This document shows, piece by piece, positions 55,101 through 64,000 of a DNA stretch of 64,000 nt. Under the pieces are notes generated by a model. That model did no database searches, was not told the origin of the DNA, and saw only the letters and a list, made by a program, of their open reading frames with translations. Source of the stretch: Apoda limacodes (taxonomy: Eukaryota > Arthropoda > Insecta > Lepidoptera > Limacodidae); NCBI GenBank assembly GCA_946406115.1, contig OX291543.1, positions 3,598,501 through 3,662,500 of the forward strand, read 5' to 3'. Position numbers and translations under genes: made by a program. The stretch's first letter is position 1. Every line of letters starts with the position of its first letter.

Positions 55101-57250
55101 AGTTCTTTACTTGAATAGATATACAACACAATACATTTTTTTCAATATATTTACAATGTAATGTTTAATATTTTATAGGTGAGTGGGGTCCGTCAACAAC
55201 AGTACGTCCTGGCAACACCTGGACAACCAGCCACTCCTGTCTCTCAAGTAAGACTCTGGACACATTTTATAATTAATTGTATTATTAATATGAATAATAA
55301 TGTAAATAAATATTTTCATAGCTAAGTCAAAAGATTAACCTTGAGCCAGGACTTGAACCTGCAACAAGCTTTACAGATCGTGTTGTACTGCTCAACCAAT
55401 TGAGCTATCAGTGATTAAAATCCGGACTACATCTTTACTCTGGAAACTACGCTCGTTATGAGCATCACACGAGTACTAAGGACTATGCAGTTCTAGTATA
55501 TTAATCTTACAAACACACAAATCTTCATAGAAAACATATCATAAATGCCATATCTATGGCAATCAATCAGTCAATGCCATATCAAATAAAACTTTCACCT
55601 GCCCAGCCTACCAGTGGCAAGAAGTGGAATTATGACAACGGTTAGCTGGTCAAAAAAAAAACACTTTCTGCTTTTTTCAAATTTATGGAGTAATAGGCAA
55701 CTGCGAATGTGCGCTTTTCAGTCTGATCGTGTTTCTTGGTTTAGTTCGATAAATTATTAACGTCTGCATAATCTGTGCTGCTTCATACTGAATTCGAATC
55801 AGAAAAAATAAAAAAATAAATCAAAATATTCTTGCAATCAATAGTCGTGTTTGAAAGAGCACGGCCTAGCTGAATGATATGTTTTTTTAAACTTTAAACT
55901 TAGTTTGGAAAATGAAGTTTCGTGATCCAGCAAGTAGTTAGGTAAACAGCACTCTATATGAATTAAATACATGAAAAATGAAACTCAACGCAATAAACAA
56001 ATACAGTGATTGTAAAATATAAACAAAAGTTGAGAAAAATATGAAATCGCAAGCACGCACAAACAGTGATCATGGCGGACGGACACGTACTAAATTAATG
56101 CTAATCTGAATAAAACGCAAGTGTACACTTTTAAATAAAAACGTTTGTACTTTGTTATTGAAATTTGAAAATTGAATTGATTTTTAATTTTGCAATCACT
56201 TGTAGGCGACAGAGAGAACAAATGGTAAAAACGTATTTATTAGAAAGAGCCAAAAAAACGCATGTGAGCGGAAACCGTGGAGCGAAAGAAAACCTAGTTC
56301 GCACTACGTTGAACAAAACGCGTAAGCGCCGACTTATACACGTCGCTTTTGACGTTTCTTTCGCGATTAAACTTATTGCAGATAGCTTCTCTGTAGCAAA
56401 GTACTGGAAGCGCACCTCGCTCTGTAGTTAGTAAATTTCTGAAAGGTAGGCTGTTGTGAATTATAATTTATTTCTTAATCCTAGAAAGATTTGAATGTTT
56501 GAAAGATCGAAGTACTAGGACTGCATAAGTCCCGAGTAGTAATATGTCTATTCCAATTAATAATAAATGTATGCTTGGAAATTATAATATGGCGCTGTTA
56601 GTTGTTTACTATTATAGTAATTTTTATTTTAAAATTCCATAAGCCTCATAATACTGATGCTCCTTCGAGTGCTGTACCGCGCCTTGGGTGTGGCAGACGT
56701 TACGGGGAACGGGGGACGAATTCACATGATATTGATGCTACAAAATAGTACTGAAGATTTCGGTTACAATATCTATTTGTAATTTTTTAGGTTTGCGGAT
56801 TTGATTATATTTCAAATGCTTATAAACAAATATGTTATGATGTTCCTCTCGATGTTTTTTTTAATTTTCTAGGAATAAAAATAAATTAGCCATACTGTGT
56901 TTTTCAAAAGAGTTGGCAAATTAACATATAAATTTTTCGGCTTTGATGTCTCAAGATAAAGCACGATCTATCTTTGGACATTTTATATCATGTGCACATG
57001 ATAAACGCCCCTAGTTCGCCCCCTAATCTCGCCGGGCAGTTACCCAAGGCGTGGTATTGCTGCTTATATACTTTTGTTTTTATATGGTTCAATGTATTTC
57101 TCATTTATGTTTTTTTTTTAGGTAATTTTCTGCGGCGGAGGTGTAGGTAGCGTGGGTACAGTGGGAAGCGTGGCCGGGGCTCCAGTTATAACTTCGGTTT
57201 TGCCGGCAGGGGGTGCGGTTTTGACTCCTCATCACACTTTACACCAATAA
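42723..57250 (+). CDS. SWIM zinc-finger protein (ZSWIM1/3-like), complete 15-exon gene
   Basis: Exons: 42723-43151, 45453-45577, 46323-46438, 47078-47194, 48099-48218, 50075-50190, 50848-51039, 51514-51648, 51763-51900, 53277-53389, 53624-53744, 54195-54297, 54536-54621, 55179-55247, 57122-57250. All phases agree and total 2,109 bp, giving 702 residues. The N-terminus is lysine-rich (KKGKKKTVIKRK), likely nuclear. Residues about 185-405 resemble the RNase H-like, transposase-derived region of ZSWIM1/3-type proteins (GISTLIGDDLTWLIDTFKSC, WRQVRCVVCD). The SWIM finger is in exon 11: C551-x-C553-x9-C563-x-H565 (CSCLFSKVFRLPCRH). The C-terminus is Gln/Gly-rich. SWIM fingers bind DNA or protein; the role here is unknown. 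Assignment to the ZSWIM1/3 branch is inference. Introns hold SINE and LINE fragments. The start has a good context (CAAAATGG). Confidence 0.88.
43492..43735. repeat. Intronic MITE-like repeat with TGTTCCAAAT ends
   Basis: TGTTCCAAATTGC near the left and GATTTGGAACATAGC at the right form an inverted pair. A diverged relative of its interior recurs at 44020-44180 (shared TTTACAC...CCATAG, TGTCAGTGT...). Both are in intron 1. Confidence 0.5.
48099..48218 (+). CDS. SWIM gene exon 5 (donor G-GTTGGT)
   Basis: Acceptor TTGTTTCAG, then IEFNSTIPTVGGTGSPSIKH and FLAEDGNGKSVIVSA. The donor is GTTGGT, weaker than the other 13. The frame joins exon 6 in phase as a split Gly codon, and exon 6 carries the continuing RNase H-like strand-helix pattern, so the junction is likely real. 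Reading through would add 17 residues and end at TAA. Confidence 0.8.
48280..48620 (-). repeat. tRNA-derived SINE-like repeat in intron 5
   Basis: On the minus strand CGCGGGTTCGATTCCCACC (about 48579-48597) is a Pol III B box. The body contains AAACACCCAGACTCAAGA and ACAACGCGACCTGACCCC, phrases common to a lepidopteran SINE/LINE-tail family. A second B-box-like phrase, GGTATGATTCCCAG, on the plus strand at about 48327 suggests a composite. Confidence 0.55.
49717..49862 (-). mobile_element. CR1/Jockey-like LINE, 3' UTR fragment
   Basis: Plus strand reads AAAGGTGGCAAACAAGCTTA then CGGTTCGCCTGATGGTAAGC ... TTGCCGACCCTTCAAAAATT, the minus-strand 3' end of the family. It lies in intron 5 of the SWIM gene, antisense. 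Confidence 0.8.
50280..50465 (+). repeat. LINE 3' tail fragment (RTE-like)
   Basis: GTGAAGGAAAACATCGTGAG ... CTGCATACGTC ... TAGACTATGGCCCAAATCAC is a widespread lepidopteran LINE tail. It lies in intron 6. Confidence 0.6.
51085..51292 (-). mobile_element. CR1/Jockey-like LINE, older 3' fragment
   Basis: Diverged copy: GTAAGCTTACCGTCCGCCTG ... GCCCATGGCGAGCGGTGCGA ... TTCCTTAGCACACATC. It lies in intron 7 of the SWIM gene, antisense. Confidence 0.7.
51970..53276. other. Intron 9 of the SWIM gene
   Basis: No exon seen. It contains the SINE-like box GCAGTCATTGGATGGGTGCC at 52948, related to the element at 27.9 kb. Confidence 0.45.
53624..53744 (+). CDS. SWIM gene exon 11 (SWIM zinc finger)
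   Basis: Encodes the C-x-C-x9-C-x-H zinc site (ECSCLFSKVFRLPCRHIL) that defines the SWIM domain. Acceptor TTTTTCAG, donor GTTGGT. It joins exon 10 by completing an AGA codon. Confidence 0.92.
55344..55420 (-). repeat. tRNA-derived sequence (SINE head)
   Basis: Minus strand GATAGCTCAATTGGTTGAGC (A box and D arm) and GCAGGTTCAAGTCCTGG (B box and T arm) are spaced as in a tRNA, but the two acceptor strands do not pair and the anticodon arm is irregular. More likely a SINE head than a functional tRNA. It lies in intron 14. Confidence 0.65.
56206..56322 (+). other. Possible alternative terminal exon of the SWIM gene
   Basis: After an acceptor-like CACTTGTAG, a phase-0 frame of 38 codons (ATERTNGKNVFIRKSQKNAC...) ends in TAA and would join exon 14 in phase. 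The region is richer in G+C than the rest of the intron. No domain; could be chance. Confidence 0.2.
57122..57250 (+). CDS. SWIM gene exon 15 (last coding exon)
   Basis: Long T-tract acceptor TTTTTTTTTAG, then 42 codons rich in Gly, Val and Pro (GGGVGSVGTVGSVAGAPVIT) ending PHHTLHQ and TAA. AATAAA at 57246-57251 overlaps the stop codon, so the 3' UTR may be very short or use a later site. Confidence 0.85.
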   Translation, partial: VIFCGGGVGSVGTVGSVAGAPVITSVLPAGGAVLTPHHTLHQ

Positions 57251-57251
57251 A
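57246..57251 (+). terminator. Polyadenylation signal overlapping SWIM gene stop
   Basis: AATAAA begins three bases before the first base of the TAA codon's last two A's, i.e. it shares bases with the stop. Confidence 0.45.
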
Positions 57252-57259
57252 GTTGTATT

Positions 57260-58176
57260 AGACAAAAGGGTAGTTTATTACCTTGTGTAGTTTATTTTGA
57301 CGCCTAATATTAAATTGTTAGCGTGAGGCAAAAGTCATCTCAACAACTATATTGAAATAACCAAAACTGTAAACTTAAAATATAATTTGTAATATATTGT
57401 GTTTTAGAATATTATATTTGACATGTAGATTTTAATTCTTCACTATAACAAAGAAGGGTGTAAAGAAAAACATGGTAAGTCTGATTTTGTGGGTTCTATT
57501 TTTTTTAGTTTTTTTTTTGTATTGGAATAATAACATTTATCTGTGGCCTTCTTGACCAACTATAGGTTTAATTATATTGTAATTGAAGTTAAATTTGTCA
57601 ATGAGCGCCTAGGGGTCACATTTAATACGTTCTATTCCTGACTTACTTCATAGTTTGTATAGAATTTGCAAAGGAGGTATATTATTTTGTCCCTTGGTCT
57701 TTCATATTACCGCTTATCACTATAAAGCTGGTATTTAGAATTTATGGGTCCTATATATCTAGGTCCTATATACCTTAGTCCAGATGGGCTTACCACCTGT
57801 CACTCTGGACTGGAGTGATTGGTAAAACGATGCTATTCCTATATTGTGGTGTGGATGTGTTTCCAGTTACTGGTCAACCCTTTCAGGGAATTAAAATCGT
57901 GAAATTATTATCATTGAATCGATGGCCCCTAAATTTCTGTAATATAAACTCCCATTGCTATTTCCCCCTCGCCCCCCTAAATGCGTGACGTATTAAATGG
58001 AATGCCCCTATGAGCATTTTTATAGATAGTCATTGCTTCGGTCATAAAATAGCCACATATCAGAGAGTTTGACATAAAAATAAAAATGTAATCATGACTT
58101 ATCATGTTTTTCATTATTTCCTTCAAGTATTTCAATTTCAATAACTATATTTAAACTGTGCATAATTTAGCAGTAA
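57260..58176. other. 3' flank of the SWIM gene
   Basis: AT-rich, no further exon recognised. Confidence 0.4.
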
Positions 58177-58574
58177 GTTAGCCAGGGTAAGTGAGTCATA
58201 TAAAACTTGGAAATGTGTTTCGAATAATGTATTACAAAATTAAAATACTTGTTCGGTTTTAAAACCGGAATTATATTAAATTAAATTCTTACTTCATAGC
58301 ATTAAGACATAAAATTGAACAAATGAAAATTAAGAAAAAAATGTTTTGGGTTCTGAGACGCTATATTTATATTTTCAAATAAAAATGTTTTTGGAATGTC
58401 TACGTTTTCTATACGCCATATCAATATTTTTTCTGTTTGGCCCTATGTAACTGGAACAGTATGGGGAAATCCGAAAAAGTTTCATTTAGTTTCGGTAGGT
58501 GGAAGTATTAGACATTAATAGCAGTTATTTCACTTATACCTACTTCAACCCAAGACTCACTTAACCTGGCTAAC
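58177..58574. mobile_element. TIR element A, about 0.4 kb, non-coding
   Basis: Ends GTTAGCCAGGGTAAGTGAGT and GACTCACTTAACCTGGCTAA are inverted repeats of about 20 bp with one mismatch. The interior is non-coding. Looks like a MITE. Confidence 0.7.
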
Positions 58575-59101
58575 CTTAAATTGAATTTTCACATTAATTT
58601 GAGAATTGTTTTGCCTCATCGAAATACATAAAACTGAATTTGTCATAATAATCTAATCTGTGTAATTAATGAATGTATAAATAAAAAACTAAACCAATTT
58701 AAGAGCCGCGATTTATACGTGGTGTTATACCTATTCAGTCGTTTGTGGTGCCAGAGTATCAGGACAGAGTTCCTTGTCAAAAAAATCATAGGTTTCTAAA
58801 ACTACAGCATCCGCGTACCTTGCGTAGGACTCCCGCAGCACTAACCTATCGCCCCACTTAGAGCTGCGTTCTCCGAATCACTTCCGTTATTTCTTTTCCA
58901 CGGTGTACAAGCTATGTGGTCTACTCATTGCACTGCAGTTTACATACCGACATAAGTATCTCTGACCAACTCCGTCTAGGGTAAATGTCGTGACGACATA
59001 TCATTATTATGAACTAAATTACAGACAATAATACTTTTATGTGTTTCGATAATTGGTATTTTTTTCGCTAAATGTGTATGGCAGTTACAGTGGGGTCTAA
59101 C

Positions 59102-59326
59102 CATAAACGTAGAGAACATGGACTGAACAATACCCTCACAACTAATTTAAACACTATTGAGAAAGTGAAAAGGCGACTGTGTGGGTAACCCTGAAAAAAG
59201 TCTAGAGATTCGGTGAAAGAGACAACTAGTGACCGCACGATCGCTTTGCGTCTCTCACACTTTACCGCTCGTATTTACTTAAAAGCTAGTTTGGGAACGT
59301 TCTGTGCATGGTCTCTACGTTTATAG
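59102..59326. mobile_element. TIR element B, about 0.22 kb, non-coding
   Basis: CATAAACGTAGAGAACATGG and GCATGGTCTCTACGTTTATA are inverted repeats of about 19 bp. No frame inside. Confidence 0.65.
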
Positions 59327-59561
59327 AGCTAAAATACTTGTCACTAGAAAAGAGCCACAAAATAAATAGGTACAGAAGGTCCACTCACGATGTACAGATA
59401 ATCCACTTACTTATCTGAAATCTGTCTATTCAAGGAACTAATGACGGCCTATTGGTACGATACTAAGCTGTCCCAAAATTCTTTTTGTGATGACAAAGAG
59501 TTCATACTGAATGAGGTCACAAATATCAAAATTTCGATTGCTTGTGTAAAGTGACACCACT

Positions 59562-59886
59562 GGGGCCTGATTTTCGTGTTGATAGAGATACTTTCGAATT
59601 CGAGATATGTTTAATTGATTTGCTCATGGCTCCTTTTCATACCACTTTCCGTGCGACATCCCATATCTACTGCTACCGACCACTCGTCGCATGTCGACCG
59701 CTAGCGTACGACATATGCCTATAGAGAGGTTCTAAGAATACGAAAACCTATTTGCAAACGATATCCGTTATGTTTTTTTGACATATCTAGTTCAAACTAG
59801 TCGATCTATCGACTAAAACAGTAACCGACCGAATTAAACATATGTCGAATTCGAGATTATCTCTGTCAGCACAAGAATCAGGCCCC
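59562..59886. mobile_element. TIR element C, 325 bp, long inverted ends
   Basis: GGGGCCTGATTTTCGTGTTG ... and ... CAGCACAAGAATCAGGCCCC. Reverse-complemented, the right end matches the left for about 55 bp with few mismatches, through TCGAATTCGA and ATATGTTTAATT. The two ends could form a long hairpin. No target duplication clear. Confidence 0.8.
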
Positions 59887-61565
59887 TGGTCCGGCGGATA
59901 TTGGTGATAGAAAACAAAGTTATCGAACGCAGCCTAGCGATTTTGTTTTTTTTAATAGATACTAGTGTTACCACTCAATCTTAAATAAGTTACGTGGTCG
60001 ATTTCCCAGGAATTTATCCTTTCTCTGAGTTCGCCTGCACTTCACGTGTGCCTGCGGGTGTAGTGGTCCTTCTGTAGATATTATTTTTTGCTAGAAGTCA
60101 GCTCTGTGACATGAGATACATTTCGACCAACAGGCTGTCGTTTTCAACAGCTGTAAATGCCGATCAGCGATTGGTTTAAATTTATATGTATGTCATGTCT
60201 CAGAGATGAGATTTATTTAAATGTTAGCCCTTATTGCTGCATCGTCTCCGTAATAAATTTGAAACAATTATTTCTAGTAATCGAATCTAGCAGCAATTTT
60301 AACTAAAAGGTATTACAATTAATGGTTAAGGCTATTATTTTAAGGTTGTACAGAACAATTTATATATGAAATAAAGTATACAGAAGTAGCCTTTTGTTTT
60401 ATTGGTTTTAAGTAAAAAATTAAAAGTACCAACATTGAAGTGGATGAGCAGCGGAAAGACGTACATGGTGAAACTATAAGGATTCCTTGTTGACTACAAA
60501 CCCTAAAAATATCAAAACTACCAGAAGTGCAAGCCAGTGGTGTCAAGGGTCCAAAATGTACCGTCAGAAAATAAATTACCAACAAAACTGGTTTCAAAGT
60601 GAGTATGTATGTAGATATTTTATATATGATATACATACATATATATACTTATATCTTTCTGTACCTTAAAATACAATTAGTATTATCAAGATGTTAAAAT
60701 TGAATAAGGCAATAGTTAATAGGAACTGCATTAGAGTATTTCGGGCGGGCATGAGGCTGTTTATACATTACTTAAGGACTATTTGGGCCACTTTTGACAC
60801 TTTTCTTTATTCTCTGTCCACCATCTACCGAATGTACGAAATATGACGTGTCGGTTGTGTTTAAAACGCCCTTCCGAGCTTTTGGCTCTTAGTGAAATTA
60901 TGTAAGAATGGTACGTAGTAATATTTACCGGAGTTTTCTCGTACCCTTCTCAGGTAAGTTCATGTAGAGACATTTGAAATCCCGCTTTCGGCGCATTTAC
61001 GTAATTAATGAACGGCCCTTATATTCATAGGAATGTTGGTAGTGACGAGAGAATTTTGAAAATGTATCCACATCTGGTCTATTGTATTCAACGAACTTTG
61101 ACAATATGTTCTCGGCAGTCTTTGTAGTGTTTAATTGTAGTTTTCTCAGAAATATTTTTAGTGTTGAGGGAACTTTGATAATATATTCATAGGAATATTA
61201 GCAAAGTTGCTAGAGAATTTTGTAATAGAGTATTGTTGTGACTGATTAACATAATAAAATACACGTCCATGTAAAAAACAACACTCATCACACAAAAAAC
61301 CTTTGTAATGTTTGAATTTTATTTTTGGGAGAGTTTCAAAAACTAAAAAAATATCGAACCCTCAGATCTTTTCAAAATAATAAATAAATCTTCTGCACCA
61401 AAACACTTCGAAGACCTTTCTGTGTTTCTTTCCTTGTAGGTAGGTAACTTATACTTCAATATTTACTTTGCTGGTCTAAGATCGCTGTCAATTCTTGAAT
61501 GCATCTATCCTCGTGACTCATTTTTATATTCAACTGTAAGTTAACAATTTCTCAGTCATTAAATA
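59887..61565. other. Intergenic, no gene
   Basis: Nothing supported. Short tandem TATA/CATA runs near 60620-60655. Confidence 0.4.
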
Positions 61566-61569
61566 TATG

Positions 61570-61790
61570 AATACTAGCTCATGCCCGTGGTTCCACCCAA
61601 GATTTCAACGGCAACCCTTCAATTATAAAAAAAAATCGACTCATACTTAACGTTTTCAAGTAGCCTATGTGTCCTTCCCCGTGACTTAAACTATCTCCAT
61701 GCTGAATTTCATCTTAATCAGTACAGCGGTTTAAGCGTGAAAAGGAATTAGACAGACAGACAGATAAAGTTAGGTACTCTGGCATTTATA
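61570..61790. repeat. Helitron-like repeat, inverted orientation
   Basis: Starts ACTAGCTCATGCCCGTGGTT and contains TAGCCTATGTGTCCTTCCCC, ATGCTGAATTTCATCTTAAT and AGACAGACAGACAG, the reverse complement of the pattern at 32.6-33.4 kb. Confidence 0.55.
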
Positions 61791-62250
61791 ATATTTACAT
61801 GGAAATGGATTAGTTAGTATATTTATTGTGTGGGAAGGGGGAATTTTGGAGGATATTGGAATGAGCTTTTGGCACAGTCATATTCGTCTATTGGTAACGA
61901 AAAGCGAAGCTGACCCGGTGATCAAAAATCAAAATTTTAGTAGCCATATTAAAATGGTGTGAACTTACAACGACACTAGTGACCAAACACACAAGGTCAG
62001 GAGGTCAAAAAAGTTTGTTACACTACCTCGCTATATAGGATAAGTTAACTTTATTTTTTTTTAATATTCATAGACTATTGCAAAAAAAAATGTCTGATCT
62101 GATACAAAATCGACGTTTATCGACCTTCCCTGTAAGACGGGACAGATAAAACATTTTTTGCGATAGTTCTGTGAAGAATATTAGAATAAATTTAAAGTCA
62201 ATAACTTAATTCAATTGGTGAAAACTTACAACACTCATAAGTACACTCAC

Positions 62251-62390
62251 TTGGGATATCTTCCTCTTGCTTGGAATACTCGTCTTTCCACCAAAAGCCT
62301 GCAGCACCCTCTCCACTATGAAGTAAACAGTTTCCACAAAGCTAATAAAGCTGGCGCCCAAAAATAAACCGGCCGCTCCACCAAACGAGA
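62251..62390 (-). CDS. Pickpocket (DEG/ENaC) channel, internal exon with pore/TM2
   Basis: 140 bp on the minus strand between acceptor TTTAATTTAG and donor GTGAGT. After a split codon it encodes 46 residues: SFGGAAGLFLGASFISFVET, VYFIVERVLQAFGG and KTSIPSKRKISQ. FGG-x2-GLFLGAS-x3-F-VE-x-VYF is the last transmembrane helix of DEG/ENaC channels, where the G-x-S triplet forms the sodium selectivity filter. The following basic tail would be cytoplasmic. Pickpocket proteins form sodium channels in sensory neurons and epithelia. The rest of the gene should lie on both sides: extracellular-domain exons at higher coordinates (possibly beyond 64000) and a short 3' exon below 62250. I could not identify either. 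Confidence 0.8.
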
Positions 62391-62829
62391 CTAAATTAAA
62401 GTTAAAATTAAAATATTAAGTATAGGTACCTCACTAAAGTTAGATATTTTAATAGGCAAATGTTAGTTAAGATACAGGTTAACGCGCATTTGCAGGCGCC
62501 GAACCAAACGGAATCGAACTAGACACTCAATTAACGAAGTTTCTAACAGCACATAAGGTAAATGTCCCATATTTCGGCATCTTTTTGGGTTTTACGACTT
62601 TCTGAAATTTCCTATTTTATCCTAAATATAATATCAGTCTAAAAGCTTTTGTTTAGTAAAGATTGGTTTCTTGTGAGCATTTAAATGCATTAAATTAGAA
62701 AATGTCGATAAACTATTTAGTACTCCATGTGCAATAACAATAATTAGAAAGAAAACAATAAGTCGAATAAAAAGTAAAATTACGCTACATTCAGGGCCAC
62801 ATCTAACTCGTATAGTATTAAGTACAATA

Positions 62830-63137
62830 AAAAATCGGCCAAGTGCGAGTTGGACTCGCGCACGAAGGGTTCCGTACTATTATCTACAAAAACGAGCAAA
62901 AAAATCACGTATGTTTTATAGGAGCCCCCTTAAATATTTCTTTTTTCTGTTTTTTAGTATGTGTTGTTATAGCGGCAACAGAAATACATCTGTGAAAATT
63001 TCAACTATAACGGTTCATGAGATACAGTCTGGTGACAGACGGACGGTCGGACAGACGGACGGACGGACGGACATACGGACGGACAGAACCTTAGTAATAG
63101 GGTTCCTAATAACCTTTCAGGTACGGAACCCTAAAAA
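62830..63137. repeat. Dispersed repeat with GGGTTCCGTAC ends, second copy
   Basis: AAAAATCGGCCAAGTGCGAG...GGGTTCCGTACTATTATCTAC and ...GGTACGGAACCCTAAAAAAG, sibling of 27325-27755. Its internal (GACG)n run is longer here, with CAGACGGACGGACGGACGGA. It lies upstream of the pickpocket exon. Confidence 0.75.
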
Positions 63138-63830
63138 AGAACATAACGAACTTATGCTCATAATAAACTTTATTTTTACATTATTTGATATGATAATTAC
63201 AATTGAACTATTTTATTTATTTAAACATTGCAAAACCAATAAAAAAGTTATTAAAATAACCTTACACATACGGAACACAAAAAGGCCGCTATTTCGTGAG
63301 TCAGTTTATCTTCATTTTTATGAATTTTATGCTAACAAATAACATAAAATATATTTCAAATGCATTAAAAAGCAAACATAAGTTTCATTTATTATAAATA
63401 CTTACTTTACCTTATGGTTGAAAGGAACACGAAGGTCTCGCACGGCTCTTTGTTGCCGAATGAGAGTTTCAGGTTTCATGTTTCACGCAGTTCCGACATC
63501 AAAATATCAAAAGTTGGTTTTGTAGACAGGTACAATAGAAATTTTTAAAAAATATATAATTTTGAAAAAACGAAAACTTACGAAAAAACGTACTAGCACG
63601 AACTTCGGGCCCTTTACCTTAAGCCATTAGAATAACTTATCACACGCTTAAGCTAAATAAGCCCAAATAGAGAGGGTAGGTTGTTTCTATCGGAGAAAAT
63701 CCGGAACATGGAAATTCGCTTAAGAACTAAAGTTACCGTCATAGCTCAAAGCTGTGAATTGGCAATAGGTGCCATTTTCGGTTCTCCGAATTCTTTCCAT
63801 TGGAAACCCGTTCTCGAGTGGTGATCACGG
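63138..63830. other. Probable intron or flank of the pickpocket gene
   Basis: No firm exon. On the minus strand an ATG at 63479 opens MKPETLIRQQRAVRDLRVPF..., reaching a GTAAAG donor at 63411 in phase 0. It has a fair start context but no recognised domain, and its phase does not fit the exon at 62.3 kb directly. Confidence 0.25.
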
Positions 63831-63839
63831 ATTAGAATA

Positions 63840-63965
63840 CGTCGCGTGGGACAGCCTCCTATGCCACAGGAGGACAGACGACCTCAACACCGGCTGTTAT
63901 GAAGACACATGGGGGATGCCTATCTTCAGCAGACAACGTCTTTTGGATGAGACGACGACTCCTAA
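63840..63965 (+). repeat. Probable LINE 3' end
   Basis: GGGGGATGCCTATCTTCAGC ... GACGTCTT-like text followed by GATGAGACGACGACTCC resembles the GGGAGGCCTATGCCCAGCAG...GATGATGATG tails of lepidopteran RTE-type LINEs. Weak. Confidence 0.35.
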
Positions 63966-64000
63966 GCTCACTCAGCTAAGCTGTACTCTTGATAGCTTTG

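Noticed and set aside
55344..55420. Functional tRNA gene on the minus strand
   Set aside because: A and B boxes are present but acceptor strands do not pair and the anticodon arm is irregular; kept as a SINE head.
62496..62557. Plus-strand mini-exon TTTGCAG / 20 codons (AEPNGIELDTQLTKFLTAHK) / GTAAATG
   Set aside because: It fits splice rules but is too short to assign, has no neighbour exon on the plus strand, and lies in the presumed pickpocket intron.
1..64000. CRISPR arrays, operons, Shine-Dalgarno sites, prophage or plasmid features
   Set aside because: None seen; gene structure with introns and the repeat content are those of an insect nuclear genome.

Overview
This is a eukaryotic, AT-rich, repeat-dense window that reads as moth or butterfly (Lepidoptera) nuclear DNA. 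The case rests on short exons with GT-AG borders, a ZAD-type zinc-finger gene, a pickpocket-type channel exon, and dispersed repeats typical of Lepidoptera: a non-LTR family whose 3' end lies next to the phrase TTTGCCACCTTAGTGGTAT, elements flanked by GGGTTCCGTACC inverted repeats, and Helitron-like repeats with a TTCCCGCGGGAA core. There are no operons, CRISPR arrays or bacterial signals.

Layout. 1-1.9 kb: a 91-bp tandem repeat and an LTR element with a tRNA-Gln primer-binding site. 3.6-4.5 kb: a decayed retroelement gag with an in-frame 36-bp repeat. 4.6-16.6 kb: a minus-strand ZAD/C2H2 zinc-finger gene, assembled here from four exons that join in phase. Its first intron holds a Copia element with TATTT target-site duplications. 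A 4.9-kb tandem duplication repeats both the Copia element and exon 1. 18.0-19.5 kb: a 5'-truncated non-LTR retrotransposon. 20.3-26.9 kb: two single-exon paralogues of LigB/DODA-type extradiol dioxygenases. 27-40 kb: a transposon graveyard with two Jockey-like elements (one with a 12-bp target duplication), a ZMYM1/hAT-like transposase broken by two LINE insertions, a TIR element and Helitron-like repeats. 42.7-57.3 kb: a complete 15-exon gene for a 702-residue SWIM zinc-finger protein. 57.3-60 kb: three TIR elements. 62.3 kb: one minus-strand exon carrying the pore/TM2 segment of a pickpocket (DEG/ENaC) channel.

The most interesting items are the dioxygenase pair, whose family is best known from bacteria, fungi and plants and whose intron-less form suggests horizontal acquisition followed by duplication; and the recent, apparently identical tandem duplication of a zinc-finger first exon whose breakpoint falls 2 bp inside an LTR end. 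The host genes have no visible joint pathway; they are neighbours in ordinary insect DNA. All exon models were built by eye and have no transcript support.
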